From: Deltaproteobacteria bacterium
Lineage (GTDB): Bacteria; Desulfobacterota; Desulfobacteria; Desulfobacterales; JAHEIW01
NCBI GenBank assembly: GCA_024639185.1
Contig: JAHEIW010000012.1
Location: 1-63,827 of the forward strand
Direction: 5' to 3'
Length of the DNA: 63,827 nt
In this document: positions 16,970 to 28,072 of the stretch, in pieces
Layout of the letters: each line of letters begins with the position of its first letter
How positions within the stretch are numbered: position 1 is the first letter of the stretch
Translations under genes and position numbers: made by a program
The notes under the pieces: model-generated
Database searches by the model: none
What the model saw: the letters and a program-made list of their open reading frames with translations, nothing else
Told to the model about the DNA's origin: nothing

Positions 16970-18184
16970 TCACCTCGATTTATCCCAAAGGGCAACAAGA
17001 TTCAGGGCATCTCTTTTCCCCATTGCATGTTTCAAAAATTCCACCATCAATACGGATTGCATGGCCTCGTTTGACATCTGCAGCCATGGTTCTTTATCTT
17101 TAAAGATTTGAGGGGACCATTTGCGTGGCGGCCGATAATCACGGCCGTAATGATTTTCCAGGATCGTTAGATAGGCATTAATACTGGCTTTGAGCTCATC
17201 TTCAGACAGGGCTATGATCTTGGAAAAAGCGTTGCTGAACGCCTCGATGTCCGGCAGGGAGGGATGCTCCAATATTTCTTTGAATGATTTCGCAAAGCGC
17301 TTGATGCCGTTGTGAATATGGTGTCTTTTGACGACATTGATTTTGGACCAGCCCGCCTGTATCCACCTGAATACCGCGCAGCGCAGCAAGGGTGCTGCGG
17401 GATCCACTTCGGTGTAAATATTAATGCCATAAGAATCATACATGCGGGATTTTACCCAGCCCAGACCGGGAACCGCCAATCCCGGCTTGCCTGAATAAAA
17501 ATAATCCCAATTATCGTCTGCGCCCAGCACGTAGCCTTTCTTGCCCACATCCGATGCGTCCGTTTGTTTGGATATCGATATGAGCACCTTGCGATTGTTA
17601 GCTTTAAACAATATCAGGGTGCGGTACAACTGATAGCGGTAATAGGCACCGGAGAAAACATCCGGTGTATTTTCGACAGTTTCGAGCCCTTTGACAACGA
17701 TGGGCGCCTCAAGGTTGTCCACTGCCTGCCACAGTAGCGGCAGCTGGCCGTCTGATCCCTGTACCGGCTCCCAGTACGATAGCCGCGTGGAAGAAGGCGC
17801 CAATAAATAACCGGGAATATTCGGATTAAAGGAATATTTAAGAATATGATCAAAATCCTGCCGGATATCAAAGTCGAGATATGCAGACGGGGACCCGAGT
17901 TTGTGTTCCGCATAATACAGGGCATCCGCATCTTTCGGTTTTTGAACAAATTGCAGAAGTTCATTAATTTTAGTGGGTTGAAAGGATTGATGCCTGGCCG
18001 GGTCGGCCAGATCCAGTAGATGCATCAATCCTGGCGTAAGACTCTCGGGAACCGCGGTTTCGGTCAAGGTTTCGGCACCGGAGACAGCAGCAGCCTGGAA
18101 CAAAACAGCCAGCATGATCAATGCGCATCCGCAACTCATTTTCTGGCGTAAGGTCATTTTCGGTAGTGAGCCTCGTTTGGTCAT
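16970..18184 (-). CDS. Exported protein of unknown function
   Basis: A 404-residue protein with an N-terminal signal peptide (CALIMLAVLFQAAAVSGA), so probably periplasmic or surface-associated. The middle has a tryptophan/tyrosine-rich region (GADDNWDYFYSGKPG) and the C-terminal third is helical. I see no catalytic motif. A repeated theme of aromatic and proline residues (SFNPNIPGYLLAPSSTRLSY) suggests a beta domain. Its 3' end is followed by MITE-like copy B with its terminator. The ATG at 18184 is preceded by a plausible AAGGATAA-type ribosome site. Confidence 0.72.
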   Translation of the reverse strand: MTKRGSLPKMTLRQKMSCGCALIMLAVLFQAAAVSGAETLTETAVPESLTPGLMHLLDLADPARHQSFQPTKINELLQFVQKPKDADALYYAEHKLGSPSAYLDFDIRQDFDHILKYSFNPNIPGYLLAPSSTRLSYWEPVQGSDGQLPLLWQAVDNLEAPIVVKGLETVENTPDVFSGAYYRYQLYRTLILFKANNRKVLISISKQTDASDVGKKGYVLGADDNWDYFYSGKPGLAVPGLGWVKSRMYDSYGINIYTEVDPAAPLLRCAVFRWIQAGWSKINVVKRHHIHNGIKRFAKSFKEILEHPSLPDIEAFSNAFSKIIALSEDELKASINAYLTILENHYGRDYRPPRKWSPQIFKDKEPWLQMSNEAMQSVLMVEFLKHAMGKRDALNLVALWDKSR

Positions 18185-18341
18185 AAGGATAAAATCCTCG
18201 ATGCATTAAGCATAAATTGGAATAAAATTTTTTATCTGACGCAATCATTAATGACAATGTCCCCATCAATAATTACATTTTCCTAAATTGAGCTTTTCAC
18301 ATTTCTCAAAATCAATAACATATAGTAGAAAGGACCCAAAA

Positions 18342-18536
18342 ATGAAAGTTAAAATTGATTATGATCTATGCATGGGCGATCGCAATTGCAACAATCTGTG
18401 CCCACAAGTCTTTGATTACGATGTCGATCAGTTGCAGGCCCGTGTCATCGTTGACGAGGTCCCCGAGCCATATCAGGACCTGGTGCGACAGGCAGCCGCT
18501 GAATGCGCTCCCGGGGCGATTATCGTCGAAGAATGA
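18342..18536 (+). CDS. Single-cluster ferredoxin with Asp in place of the second Cys
   Basis: A 64-residue electron carrier. The cluster motif reads C10-MG-D13-RN-C16-NNL-C20-P, with the remote cysteine in AAECAPGAI. The normal second cysteine is aspartate, as in ferredoxins that hold a [3Fe-4S] or an Asp-ligated [4Fe-4S] cluster. An upstream ATG at 18288 exists, but 18342 is preferred because AGAAAGGA precedes it and the protein then starts as usual for the family. UvrA begins 78 bp downstream on the same strand; I do not infer a functional link. Confidence 0.88.
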   Translation: MKVKIDYDLCMGDRNCNNLCPQVFDYDVDQLQARVIVDEVPEPYQDLVRQAAAECAPGAIIVEE

Positions 18537-18614
18537 TCGCTTGGCTCCCGTAAAAAATTGACATCGTATCTTAGAATTCTAAAACCTCTGGCAATATTGT
18601 CAACATTAAAACAA

Positions 18615-21600
18615 ATGAAAAAGAAATCGATTCGGGTCACAGGCGCCCGCCAGCACAATCTAAAAAACCTGAATATCGACATCCCCCTGAACCGGATTAC
18701 GGTGGTCACCGGCATCAGCGGCTCCGGCAAATCGTCACTGGCTTTTGATACCCTTTATGCCGAAGGCCAGCGCCGCTACGTGGAAACGTTTTCACCTTAT
18801 GCGCGCCAATTTATGGATCGCATGGATCGCCCGCAGGTGGAAAAAATCGAAGGCATCCCGCCGGCCATTGCCATTGACCGCAAAGACCCGGTGCGAACGT
18901 CGCGCTCGACGGTCGGCACCATGACCGAAATCACCGATTACGTCAAACTGCTGTACGCGCGCCTGGGGGAGCTTCACTGTCGATCGTGCGACAGGCCGGT
19001 CAGGCCCGAAACACCGGCGCACGTGTGGGATTTTTTAAAAAACCGGCCCGAGGGCGACCCGGTCGTTATTACCTTTCCGTATCGAATTGACGGATCTCCG
19101 GTTAAAGAAGTGCGCCGGTTTCTGATGCAAATGGGTTTCGACCGTCTTTACCTCGAGGGCCGCATCACCCATCTGGATGAGTGGCAGCCGGCAGACCACC
19201 AAAAGATCATACCGGTTCTGGCAGACCGTGTGATTCTGCGTGCCAGAGATCGGGAGCGCTTCCTGGATTCCCTTGAGCTGGCCTATCGCTTTGGCGGCGG
19301 GCATCTGGATGTCTGGTTGCCGCCCGACGGCCACAAGGCCTTTAGCAACCAGCTGCAATGCGCCCGATGCGATATTGTTTATCATCCGCCGCTGCCGAAC
19401 CTTTTCTCGTTTAATAGCCCGCTGGGGGCCTGCGATACCTGCCGGGGTTTCGGGCGGACCATCGGCATTGACATGGATCTGATTATTCCGGATCCCTCAC
19501 GCTCACTGGCCGAAGGCGCCATAAAGCCCTTTGGCTCAGAAAAAGACGGGCGCATGGAATATGATGACCTGATGGATTTTTGCCGGCGTCGCAAGATTTC
19601 CACCCGCATTCCGTTTAAACGCTTAAAAGCAGCCCACAAAAAGGCCATCATCGAAGGCACTCCGAATTATTACGGTGTAAAAGGCCTGTTTCGCTGGCTG
19701 GAGCGCCGAACCTATAAAATGCCGGTCAGGGTCTTTCTGTCGCGCTACCGCAGCTACGATATCTGCCCGGACTGCAACGGCACGCGCTTCAAGGACGAGA
19801 CCCTGATGTACCGGCTGGCAGGCCGAACCATCGCCCGGGTATATCAATCCAATGTGATGCAGGCCTTTGATTTTTTTGACCGCCTGACACTGCCGCGCGG
19901 GGATGAAGCCGGCCGGCTGGTGTGCGATGAGGTCCGCAGCCGCCTGACCTATCTCAAAGACGTCGGTCTGGGGTATTTAACCCTTGACCGCCAATCCCGC
20001 ACCCTGTCCGGCGGCGAGGTCCAGCGGGTGGCCCTGGCCTCGGCCCTGGGATCCTCCCTGGTCAACACCCTGTACGTACTGGATGAGCCCAGCATCGGTT
20101 TGCATCCCCGCGACAATCACCGGCTGATTCGCATCTTAAAAGGGCTGCGCAACCTGTCCAATACAGTCGTGGTCGTTGAGCATGATCCTGAAATTATCCG
20201 CGAAAGCGATTTTCTGCTCGACCTGGGGCCCCGGGCCGGTGAAAAAGGAGGCGAAGTCATGTATTTTGGTCCCACCGCCAATGTCAACGGCTCGCTGACC
20301 GGTCAGTACCTAAAGGGCAAACGCCACATCGGGCTGGGCAACCAACAACGCAGCCCGAAGAAAAACCGCTGGCTTACCATTAAACAAGCAGCCGAAAATA
20401 ATTTAAAAAACATCGATGTGCGCATTCCCCTGGGGCTGTTTGTCTGTCTGACCGGCGTATCCGGATCGGGAAAATCCACTTTGGCCGAAGAAATTCTTTA
20501 CAAAGCCGCCAAACGTGCCCTGGGCGATCCCCAGGACCGACCCGGCCGGCACCAGAAAATCACCGGAATCGGCCACATCGATGATGTGGTCCTGGTCGAT
20601 CAGCGTGCCATCGGCCGCACCCCGCGGGCCAACGCCCTGACCTACACCAAGGCTCTTGACCCCATCCGCAAACTGCTGGCCGCCACTGATGCGGCCCGCG
20701 CCAAGCGTTTTGGGCCGGGCTATTTTTCCTTTAACGTCGATGGCGGACGCTGTGAAACCTGCAAAGGCGACGGTTTCGAGAAGGTCGAGATGCAGTTTTT
20801 ATCGGACGTGTTCATCACCTGCCCCGACTGCCGGGGCCGGCGCTTCAAGGAAGCGGTTTTGCAAATCACCTATCGGGGCAGGAACATCAACGATATTCTC
20901 AATCTGACGGTCAGCCAGGCCCTGGATTTTTTTGACGATCAACCCAAAATTGTGACCGCCCTGGAACCGCTGGCCGATGTCGGCCTGAGCTACCTGCGCC
21001 TGGGCCAGCCCATTAACACCCTGTCCGGCGGTGAAGCCCAGCGCCTGAAGCTCTCGCGTCATTTAACGTCCAACGGCAAAAAGGCCGCCCAGCGCCTGTT
21101 TATATTTGATGAGCCCACCACCGGCTTGCATTTTGACGACATTGGCAAACTGCTCACAGCCCTGCAGCGTCTGGTGGATGGCGGCAATACCGTTCTGGTC
21201 ATCGAACACAATATGGATGTGGTCAAAACCGCCGACTGGGTCATCGACCTGGGGCCCGAGGGCGGGGATGACGGCGGCCGGCTGGTGGCCAGCGGCACAC
21301 CCCAACAAATCGCCCGCAAACGCGACTCGCACACCGGACGGTTTTTAAAAACCTACCTGGATGGCAAGGGACGGCTAAAACAGCCCAAATCAGGCCGAAA
21401 AGCAGGCATTGCCGATCCCATGACTGGATTCGACATTTCGCCGACATCCGAACATATTGCCTTAAAAGGGGCCCGGGAACACAACTTAAAAAACATCAAC
21501 CTGACTGTTCCCCAGAACGAGCTGGTGGTGCTCAGCGGGGTATCGGGGTCGGGCAAATCCACCCTGGCTTTTGACATTCTGTTTGCCGAGGGGCAGCGTC

Positions 21601-23957
21601 GCTACCTGGAAAGCCTGGCGCCCTACGTTCGCCAGTACATGAAGATACTGGAACGTCCGGACGTGGACCTGGTCACCGGTCTGGCGCCGACGGTTGCCAT
21701 CGAACAGCGCATCAGCCATTCCAGCCGCCGTTCAACGGTGGCGACCCTTACCGAAATCTATCATTTCCTCAGGCTGTTGTTCAGCAAATTGGGCCGCCAG
21801 CATTGCCCGGGATGCGAGCGGCAGCTGACAGCACAAAGCCAGGGCGCCATCGTCAAACAGCTGCGCAAACGCTATGCCCGCAGGCCGGCCACCGTGCTGG
21901 CCACGCAGGTTTTCGGGCGCAAGGGCTTTCATAAGGATGTGCTGGCCCGGGCGCTGAAAAAGGGATTCAAAAAGGCGCGTATCGATGGCCGCATGACAGC
22001 GCTTAAAGAAGGCATGGCCCTGAGCCGCTATCACGAACATACCATCGAACTGGTCGTCGGGAAATTGCCGGCCAAAAACCCGGCAGCGCTGGTGGAGCAG
22101 GCGCTTAAAACGGGCAAAGGCAGCCTTACGCTTCTGGACCGCCGCGGTCACGAAGAAATTTTCAGCCTGTCCGGAACCTGCCCGACCTGCGGTATCAGTC
22201 TGGAGCCGCTTGACCCAAGACTGTTTTCCTTTAACAGCAAACAGGGCGCCTGCCCCGATTGCGGCGGCCTGGGTGTGACCGACGCCGGGAAGATCGAGGA
22301 GGATGCGGAAACCATTGAAACTACTGTATGTGCCGCATGCGACGGCAGCCGCCTCAAACCCCAGGCGCTGGCGGTCAAGGTCGGCAGTCATTCCATCTGG
22401 GATCTGGTGCAAAAACCGGCACGGGACACATTCGACGCCATCAAAAAATTAAAGTTCCCCGCCGCACAACGGCCGATTGCCGAGCCGGTGATCAGCGAAA
22501 TCCAGACCCGACTGTCTTTGCTCAACCAGCTGGGCCTGTCCTATCTGTCCTTGTCACGCAGCGGTGACACGCTCTCTGGCGGAGAAGCCCAACGGGTGCG
22601 TCTGGCCGCCCAGCTGGGTTCCAACCTGACCGGGGTTTGCTATATCCTGGATGAGCCCACCATCGGTCTGCATGCCCGCGATAACGGGATCCTGATCGAA
22701 GCCCTCAAAACCCTGCGCGATCGGGGCAACAGCATTCTGGTCGTCGAACATGACGAAGAAACCATACGGGCGGCGGATACGATTATCGATCTGGGACCCG
22801 GCGCCGGTCAGGACGGAGGCAAAGTTGTGGCCAACGGCTCTTTGACCCATTTGAAAAAGGTTAAATCTTCGATTACCGGGGCGTTGATCGATGGTCATCC
22901 CAGAAAAATTTCTTCGCGGCTCAGGCCTTGCCGCACGGCTAAAAAATTAAAGATCCAGGGAGCAGATACCAACAATTTGAAAAAAATCAGCACGAATTTA
23001 CCCCTGGGGCGCCTGATATGTATTACCGGCGTCTCCGGGTCGGGTAAATCCTCTTTACTCAAAGAAACGCTGTACAAGGGCCTGCGTAACCGTCTGCAAA
23101 AGAAAAGGTATCCGGCCGGAAAGTGCAAAGACATTAAAGGCTGGCAGCACATCCAGCGGGTGTTGGAGGTAGATCACAGCCCCATCGGCCGTACGCCGCG
23201 ATCGGTGCCGGCATCCTATGTCGGCTTTTTAGGCGATATTCGCAAATTGTTTTCCATGACGCCGGCGGCCAGAGCCAGAGGCTATAAACCCGGGCGCTTT
23301 TCCTTTAACGTGGCCGAGGGCCGCTGCGATGCCTGCAAGGGTCAGGGACGGCCTAAAGTGGAAATGAGCTTTTTACCGGATGTCTACGTACCCTGCGACG
23401 TCTGTGGTGGCAAGCGCTATAACAAGGAAACGCTGGCCGTCCTTTACAAGGGAAAAAATATGTCCGAAGTTCTGGAAATGACGTTTGCCGAGGCCGTTCG
23501 ATTCTTTTCGGCCGTACCCTCCATTCGACGCGCCGTGCAGTTTGTGTGTGATGTCGGCCTGGGCTATCTGTGCCTGGGGCAACCCAGCCCGACCCTGTCG
23601 GGTGGAGAAGCCCAGCGCATCAAACTGGCCAAGCAGCTGGTGAAACGCACCAACGGGCATACCCTTTATATCCTGGATGAGCCGACCACCGGTTTGCACC
23701 TGGCCGACATTCAACGCCTGATCGTCGTACTGCAGGCCCTGGTCGATGACGGCAACACGGTGGCCATTATTGAGCACAACATGCAAATCATAAAGGAAGC
23801 CGATTACATCATCGATCTGGGACCCGAAGGCGGCGATGACGGCGGCCGGGTGGTGGCCAGCGGGTCTCCCAAGGATCTGCTTAAACATGCGCGCACGTCT
23901 CATACGGCGAGGTGTTTTCAGCAGTATCTTAAAGGTTCAGAGGTTCAGGGTTCATAG
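18615..23957 (+). CDS. uvrA: Double-length UvrA (tandem-duplicated excinuclease ABC subunit A)
   Basis: Nucleotide-excision repair damage sensor, present here as one 1780-residue chain holding two complete UvrA units (about 1-930 and 948-1780). Four Walker A motifs are visible, near residues 33, 614, 975 and 1472, each matched by an LSGGE ABC signature. Each unit has its zinc modules: CARCD...CDTCRG and CETCKG...CPDCRG in the first, CPTCG...CPDCGG and CDACKG...CDVCGG in the second. A normal UvrA is about 940 residues and works as a homodimer, so this chain could form an intramolecular pseudo-dimer, as in the double-length UvrA of Chlamydia. ATG 18615 is chosen over an upstream TTG. The C-terminal tail GSEVQGS is encoded by an intergenic-type direct repeat. 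Confidence 0.95.
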   Translation: MKKKSIRVTGARQHNLKNLNIDIPLNRITVVTGISGSGKSSLAFDTLYAEGQRRYVETFSPYARQFMDRMDRPQVEKIEGIPPAIAIDRKDPVRTSRSTVGTMTEITDYVKLLYARLGELHCRSCDRPVRPETPAHVWDFLKNRPEGDPVVITFPYRIDGSPVKEVRRFLMQMGFDRLYLEGRITHLDEWQPADHQKIIPVLADRVILRARDRERFLDSLELAYRFGGGHLDVWLPPDGHKAFSNQLQCARCDIVYHPPLPNLFSFNSPLGACDTCRGFGRTIGIDMDLIIPDPSRSLAEGAIKPFGSEKDGRMEYDDLMDFCRRRKISTRIPFKRLKAAHKKAIIEGTPNYYGVKGLFRWLERRTYKMPVRVFLSRYRSYDICPDCNGTRFKDETLMYRLAGRTIARVYQSNVMQAFDFFDRLTLPRGDEAGRLVCDEVRSRLTYLKDVGLGYLTLDRQSRTLSGGEVQRVALASALGSSLVNTLYVLDEPSIGLHPRDNHRLIRILKGLRNLSNTVVVVEHDPEIIRESDFLLDLGPRAGEKGGEVMYFGPTANVNGSLTGQYLKGKRHIGLGNQQRSPKKNRWLTIKQAAENNLKNIDVRIPLGLFVCLTGVSGSGKSTLAEEILYKAAKRALGDPQDRPGRHQKITGIGHIDDVVLVDQRAIGRTPRANALTYTKALDPIRKLLAATDAARAKRFGPGYFSFNVDGGRCETCKGDGFEKVEMQFLSDVFITCPDCRGRRFKEAVLQITYRGRNINDILNLTVSQALDFFDDQPKIVTALEPLADVGLSYLRLGQPINTLSGGEAQRLKLSRHLTSNGKKAAQRLFIFDEPTTGLHFDDIGKLLTALQRLVDGGNTVLVIEHNMDVVKTADWVIDLGPEGGDDGGRLVASGTPQQIARKRDSHTGRFLKTYLDGKGRLKQPKSGRKAGIADPMTGFDISPTSEHIALKGAREHNLKNINLTVPQNELVVLSGVSGSGKSTLAFDILFAEGQRRYLESLAPYVRQYMKILERPDVDLVTGLAPTVAIEQRISHSSRRSTVATLTEIYHFLRLLFSKLGRQHCPGCERQLTAQSQGAIVKQLRKRYARRPATVLATQVFGRKGFHKDVLARALKKGFKKARIDGRMTALKEGMALSRYHEHTIELVVGKLPAKNPAALVEQALKTGKGSLTLLDRRGHEEIFSLSGTCPTCGISLEPLDPRLFSFNSKQGACPDCGGLGVTDAGKIEEDAETIETTVCAACDGSRLKPQALAVKVGSHSIWDLVQKPARDTFDAIKKLKFPAAQRPIAEPVISEIQTRLSLLNQLGLSYLSLSRSGDTLSGGEAQRVRLAAQLGSNLTGVCYILDEPTIGLHARDNGILIEALKTLRDRGNSILVVEHDEETIRAADTIIDLGPGAGQDGGKVVANGSLTHLKKVKSSITGALIDGHPRKISSRLRPCRTAKKLKIQGADTNNLKKISTNLPLGRLICITGVSGSGKSSLLKETLYKGLRNRLQKKRYPAGKCKDIKGWQHIQRVLEVDHSPIGRTPRSVPASYVGFLGDIRKLFSMTPAARARGYKPGRFSFNVAEGRCDACKGQGRPKVEMSFLPDVYVPCDVCGGKRYNKETLAVLYKGKNMSEVLEMTFAEAVRFFSAVPSIRRAVQFVCDVGLGYLCLGQPSPTLSGGEAQRIKLAKQLVKRTNGHTLYILDEPTTGLHLADIQRLIVVLQALVDDGNTVAIIEHNMQIIKEADYIIDLGPEGGDDGGRVVASGSPKDLLKHARTSHTARCFQQYLKGSEVQGS

Positions 23958-23990
23958 GTTCAGAAGTTCAGATATTCAGCGGTTCAACCT
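23932..23990. repeat. Short direct repeats (GGTTCA) crossing the UvrA stop codon
   Basis: At least six imperfect copies of an 8-10-bp unit built on GGTTCA or AGTTCA run from within the last UvrA codons into the intergenic DNA. A related unit appears again near 24309-24323. Confidence 0.6.
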
Positions 23991-24534
23991 TCAGGCCACT
24001 GGCGGCTCGCTTCTTGCTGCTGGCTGATAGCAGCATAAAAGATGATAGGTATGATTGATAATCGGGACAGCAATGGCGGGCTCTACGCCCACCTGCATTC
24101 GATCCAGAGGCCAGCTGCCAGAAGCCAGGGACCAGTAACCAGAGGTCAGAGGTCAGAAAATAGGATTGTGTGATAAGTTCACTGTTTCAAAATCTGTTTT
24201 CTGTCTTCTGTCATCTGACTTCTGATACTTGATATGTCGTTTTGCGGCCTGAATAGTCATTCTGGAGCCCTGACGTGTCGTTTTCCGGCTTAATGTGTCA
24301 TAGGTTATTAGATTCATAGGTTCAGCGTTTTGCGGTTGAGAGGTTTCAAGTGGTTTTCTGCAATGATCCTTAAGTGTGCTTTTTCCAAGACATCAATATC
24401 GTTCCTTTTTCATATTAGACAGGATTAACAGGATTAATCAGGATTATTTTTTATCTTTCTCACTTCCCGGATGGAAGTGAGAAAACTCAATCCGCTTTCA
24501 GATGGTAGATTGATATAATCGAAAGGTGAAAACG
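23991..24534. other. Repeat-rich intergenic region
   Basis: More than 500 bp without a credible gene. It contains AGGTCAGAGGTCAG and TCTGTTTTCTGTCTTCTGTC short repeats (about 24110-24230), two TGTCGTTTTCCGG-like boxes (24235-24300), and the dispersed motif ACAGGATTAACAGGATTAAT (24419-24440), whose inverse occurs at about 59511. I see no RNA gene. Confidence 0.5.
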
Positions 24535-25350
24535 ATGAAAACATTGAGTCTGGCCGTTGTTCAGTTCGCCCCTGAATTCGGGGAAAAACAGAAAAACTTT
24601 GCCCGCATGCAACAGCTGGTGGAAGATGTTACGGCCGATATCATTGTCTTTCCCGAGCTGTGCACCAGCGGTTATTTTTTTCTTTCGCGCGCAGAAATCG
24701 ACCGGGTGGCTGAGCCCGCCGAAGGTCAAAGTGGTGAATTTTTCGGTGATATGGCGCAGAAAAAAAAGGCCATCGTGGTGGCCGGATTTGCCGAACGCCA
24801 TCAAAAAAGCGTTTACAATTCGTGTTTTGTCGTCGTTCCGGAGGCCAAAAAACCATCTGTCTACCGCAAAACCCATCTTTTTTATAAGGAAAACGATTGT
24901 TTCGATCACGGCGACACCGGTTTTTTTGTGGTGTCCGATAAAAAGCGGGATGTCCGCATCGGGCCGATGGTGTGCTACGATTGGCGCTTTCCTGAATCTG
25001 CCCGGGTGCTGACCCTGCTGGGGGCTGATGTGATTGTCTGCCCCGCCAATTTAATCACCGAGGCCTGGCAACAGGTGATGCCTGCCCGGGCCATAGAAAA
25101 CAATGTTTATCTGGCGGTAGCCAATCGAACCGGTGTCGAACGAAGAAATGACGAAGAATTGAAATTCAAAGGCCGATCCGCCATCTATGATTTTAACGGC
25201 CGTATATTGGAACAGGCCGGAAGCCATGACGATGCGGTTCTGGTGGCAGGCATCACGCCGGCACGAACACGCGACAAGTCCTTCAATCCAATCAATAATG
25301 TTTTCACCGACAGACAACCGCAGCACTATAAACCGCTGACAAGATTGTAA
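24535..25350 (+). CDS. Carbon-nitrogen hydrolase (nitrilase superfamily)
   Basis: A 271-residue cytosolic amidase-type enzyme with the superfamily's catalytic triad: E41 (VFPELCTSGY), K112 (YRKTHLF) and C147 (VCYDWRFPE). It is compact, without extra domains, and closest in style to omega-amidase or N-carbamoyl-putrescine-type members; the substrate is not predictable. ATG 24535 is preferred over GTG 24526 because the GAAAGG ribosome site is then correctly spaced. An AT-rich hairpin follows the stop codon (about 25349-25386). Single-gene unit. Confidence 0.9.
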   Translation: MKTLSLAVVQFAPEFGEKQKNFARMQQLVEDVTADIIVFPELCTSGYFFLSRAEIDRVAEPAEGQSGEFFGDMAQKKKAIVVAGFAERHQKSVYNSCFVVVPEAKKPSVYRKTHLFYKENDCFDHGDTGFFVVSDKKRDVRIGPMVCYDWRFPESARVLTLLGADVIVCPANLITEAWQQVMPARAIENNVYLAVANRTGVERRNDEELKFKGRSAIYDFNGRILEQAGSHDDAVLVAGITPARTRDKSFNPINNVFTDRQPQHYKPLTRL

Positions 25351-25381
25351 TATTGAGTATAGCTTGGTATACTATAATATT

Positions 25382-25514
25382 AGCTTTAAAACCTCATCTG
25401 TTATCCGATGGCTGCGTTACAATCCGCTTCAAAATACTCGCGTACTATCGTGTACGCTCCGCTTTTGAAGCGAATTAAGCCTTGCCCTCGAATATCAGCT
25501 AACCTTTTAAAGCC
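25382..25514 (-). repeat. Structured repeat, copy 2 (reverse orientation)
   Basis: Read on the minus strand it has box 1 (GGGCAAGGCTT), an inner stem CGCTTCAAAA/TTTTGAAGCG (25425-25434 with 25463-25472), the core GCGGAGCGTACACGATAGTA, and box 2 (TAACGCAGCCAT). The outer arms GCTTTAAAAGG and CCTTTTAAAGC-like ends differ in sequence from those of copy 1. It lies between the C-N hydrolase and the Lon-like protease gene. Confidence 0.8.
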
Positions 25515-25598
25515 AATTTTAAGCATTAATAATTCCACATACGAAATGCTTTATGGCATTAAAATATACCTAAATGGCTGAGCTGAACAGGTAAAATA

Positions 25599-28007
25599 AT
25601 GGCGAAGAAATTTGAAGTGAAGGCGTCCGATTTAAGGCTGATTTGTGATCCGAAGATCTTCAAGTTTAAAAATACATCCGAGGTCAAACCCCTGGATACG
25701 GTGATCGGTCAGGAGCGTGCGGTGCAGGCCATTGATTTCGGCCTGAACATGGAGGATCCCGGTTACAATATTTTTGTGACCGGGTTGGCCAGCACCGGCA
25801 AATCGACGATTGTCAGAGATCTGGTCAATCAGCATGCTAAACGTTTACCCACCCCCGATGACCTGTGTCTGGTCAACAATTTCAAAGATGAATTTCGCCC
25901 CAAAGCCATCGTGGTGCCCCCCGGAATCGCCATTCAATTCAGCAAGAAGTTGAAGCGTGCCATCGAGCGCTTAAAAAAGGAACTACCCGAAATATTTGAG
26001 GACGATGCCTATTTAAAAAAATTATCCAAGCTAAAAAATACATTTGCGCAACAGCACCATTCGCTGTTTGAGCAACTGGAAGCTTATGCCGCCGAAAAAG
26101 ACCTGTATATCGAGCAAACTGAGACCGATTTTCAAACCATCCCCATGGTCGACGGTCAGCCGATTACGCCCGAAGAGTTTAGTGCCCTGCCGGCTAAAGC
26201 CAGAGCTAAAATCGAAGAAAATCTGTTGCTCGTCCAGGCTGAAATCGAGGCCACTGCAATGGAAATGGACAAAAAAAATCTGACCTTGCATGCCGATGTT
26301 GAAAAGCTGATGGATACCTACGCGTTATCGGTGGTTAAAAAACGTCTCCGTCCAATGCGCAGGGAATTTAAAGCCTGCGAGGCCATTGTGGCCCACCTGA
26401 AATCCGTTCAGGAGCATATCGTTGAAAATTTCAATTTGTTCATTCCGCCGAACAAAGGCGAGACCCCTCCGCCAGAGCATCAGCCGCGCAATTCTGACGC
26501 TGCTTTTCAACAATATGAAGTCAACGTCCTGGTGGATCAGGAATCCACCAAGGGTGCACCGGTTATCTTCGAATCCAACCCGACATTTTATAATGTATTC
26601 GGCCGCATCGAAAAACGCGCGTTCATGGGCACCATCAACACGGATTTCACCATGGTGCAGACCGGCTCCATGCTGAGTGCCAACGGCGGCTATTTAATCA
26701 TGGAAATTGATTCTGTGATGATGAACCCCTATGTCTGGGAAACGCTGAAAAGAACGCTGCGCACCAAGTGCCTGCAAATTGAAGACATCCCGGAGGAAAC
26801 CGGTTTCGGCACCACTTCCCTTAAGCCGGAACCCATCCCGCTGGATGTGAAAGTCATCCTGCTGGGCAGCTATGATATCTTTGAAATCATTCAGAGCGAA
26901 GACCCCCGTTTTAATAAAATATTTAAGGTCCGCGCCGATTTTGACTCGGAAGTCGATCGCACCCCGCGCACCATCCAGCAGTATGCCCGTTTCATCGCCC
27001 GGGTTTGCCGGGAGGAAAACCTGCTGCCGTTTACCCCCAGAGGCGTCTCCCTCATGGTGGAGTACGGCGAAAAATATGTTTCCAACAAGTATAAGCTGTC
27101 TATTCGATTTGGTCCCATCCTGGGGATTCTCAAAGAGGCCGACTACTGGGCCCGTAAGAGCAACGCCCGCCAGGTGACGGATAAACACGTCATTAAAGCC
27201 TTCAACGATCATCGCTTCCGTCACAATCTGTATGAACACAAAATGCATGAATCCTACCTGGACAACACCATCATGATCGATGTGAAGGGAGCCGTGATCG
27301 GGCAGGTCAATGCCCTGGCGGTTTACCAGATCGGCGAATTCGCATTTGGCCGACCGGCTCGCATCACAGCCGAAACCTTTATGGGTAAACAGGGCGTTGT
27401 AAATATCGAGCGCGAAGCCGAGCTGAGCGGCAGCACCCATGACAAAGGTGTGTTGATCCTCTCGGGATATCTGGGACGGACATTTGCCCAGCAGCACCCG
27501 TTGAGTCTGTCGATTAGCATCACCTTCGAGCAAAACTATTACGGGATCGACGGCGACAGCGCCTCATCCACCGAGCTGTACGCCATTATTTCCAGTCTGG
27601 CAGATATGCCCATCAAGCAGGGCATTGCGGTGACCGGATCGGTCAACCAGAAAGGAAAAATTCAGGCCATCGGCGATGTCAATCAGAAGGTCGAAGGCTT
27701 TTTTGAAGTGTGCAAGGAAAAAGGCATCACCGGTCGGCAGGGCGTCATTATACCGGCGGCCAACGTCCAGAACCTAATGCTCAAAAAAGAAGTGGTCGAT
27801 GCCGTCAAGAATAAGAAATTCCGTATCTACAGGGTTTCCACGGTTGAAGAAGGCACCGAGATTCTGACCGGCGTTCCGTCCGGCAAACCCAACAAAAAAG
27901 GAATGTATCCCAAAGGCACCGTTTACGGTGCGGTGCAAGAAAAGCTCAGGGAATACATCAAGCATTCTGAAAAGCTTAAAAAAGAAACCGAAGACGAAGC
28001 AGAATAA
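25599..28007 (+). CDS. Lon-like ATP-dependent protease (AAA+ with C-terminal Lon protease domain)
   Basis: An 802-residue AAA+ protease of the Lon-related type lacking the LAN substrate-binding domain of classical LonA. The Walker A motif is GLASTGKST near residue 67, followed by a long helical insertion (about 115-280) within the ATPase region, then GGYLIMEID as Walker B. The C-terminal protease domain has the Ser-Lys dyad: S654 in GDSAS and K697 in NQKVEGF, spaced 43 apart as in Lon. No transmembrane segment is seen, so it is cytosolic. The gene is alone, preceded by copy 2 of the structured repeat. Likely role: turnover of damaged or regulatory proteins. Confidence 0.93.
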   Translation: MAKKFEVKASDLRLICDPKIFKFKNTSEVKPLDTVIGQERAVQAIDFGLNMEDPGYNIFVTGLASTGKSTIVRDLVNQHAKRLPTPDDLCLVNNFKDEFRPKAIVVPPGIAIQFSKKLKRAIERLKKELPEIFEDDAYLKKLSKLKNTFAQQHHSLFEQLEAYAAEKDLYIEQTETDFQTIPMVDGQPITPEEFSALPAKARAKIEENLLLVQAEIEATAMEMDKKNLTLHADVEKLMDTYALSVVKKRLRPMRREFKACEAIVAHLKSVQEHIVENFNLFIPPNKGETPPPEHQPRNSDAAFQQYEVNVLVDQESTKGAPVIFESNPTFYNVFGRIEKRAFMGTINTDFTMVQTGSMLSANGGYLIMEIDSVMMNPYVWETLKRTLRTKCLQIEDIPEETGFGTTSLKPEPIPLDVKVILLGSYDIFEIIQSEDPRFNKIFKVRADFDSEVDRTPRTIQQYARFIARVCREENLLPFTPRGVSLMVEYGEKYVSNKYKLSIRFGPILGILKEADYWARKSNARQVTDKHVIKAFNDHRFRHNLYEHKMHESYLDNTIMIDVKGAVIGQVNALAVYQIGEFAFGRPARITAETFMGKQGVVNIEREAELSGSTHDKGVLILSGYLGRTFAQQHPLSLSISITFEQNYYGIDGDSASSTELYAIISSLADMPIKQGIAVTGSVNQKGKIQAIGDVNQKVEGFFEVCKEKGITGRQGVIIPAANVQNLMLKKEVVDAVKNKKFRIYRVSTVEEGTEILTGVPSGKPNKKGMYPKGTVYGAVQEKLREYIKHSEKLKKETEDEAE

Positions 28008-28072
28008 TCAACCCTATTCCAAAAATATCAACGTTTAGAAATTGCCATATTCATCGGGGAGAGACCTTGGTG

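Noticed and set aside
16727..17111. Short plus-strand frames crossing MITE-like copy B
   Set aside because: They begin inside the SDR gene or the repeat and end inside the opposite gene; no domain and no ribosome site.
23932..24323. GGTTCA and AGGTCAGAGG repeats as a CRISPR array
   Set aside because: Units are too short and irregular, there are no spacers of constant length and no cas genes.
26694..27533. 279-codon frame opposite the Lon-like protease
   Set aside because: Antisense shadow without start signals; the sense strand has clear catalytic motifs.
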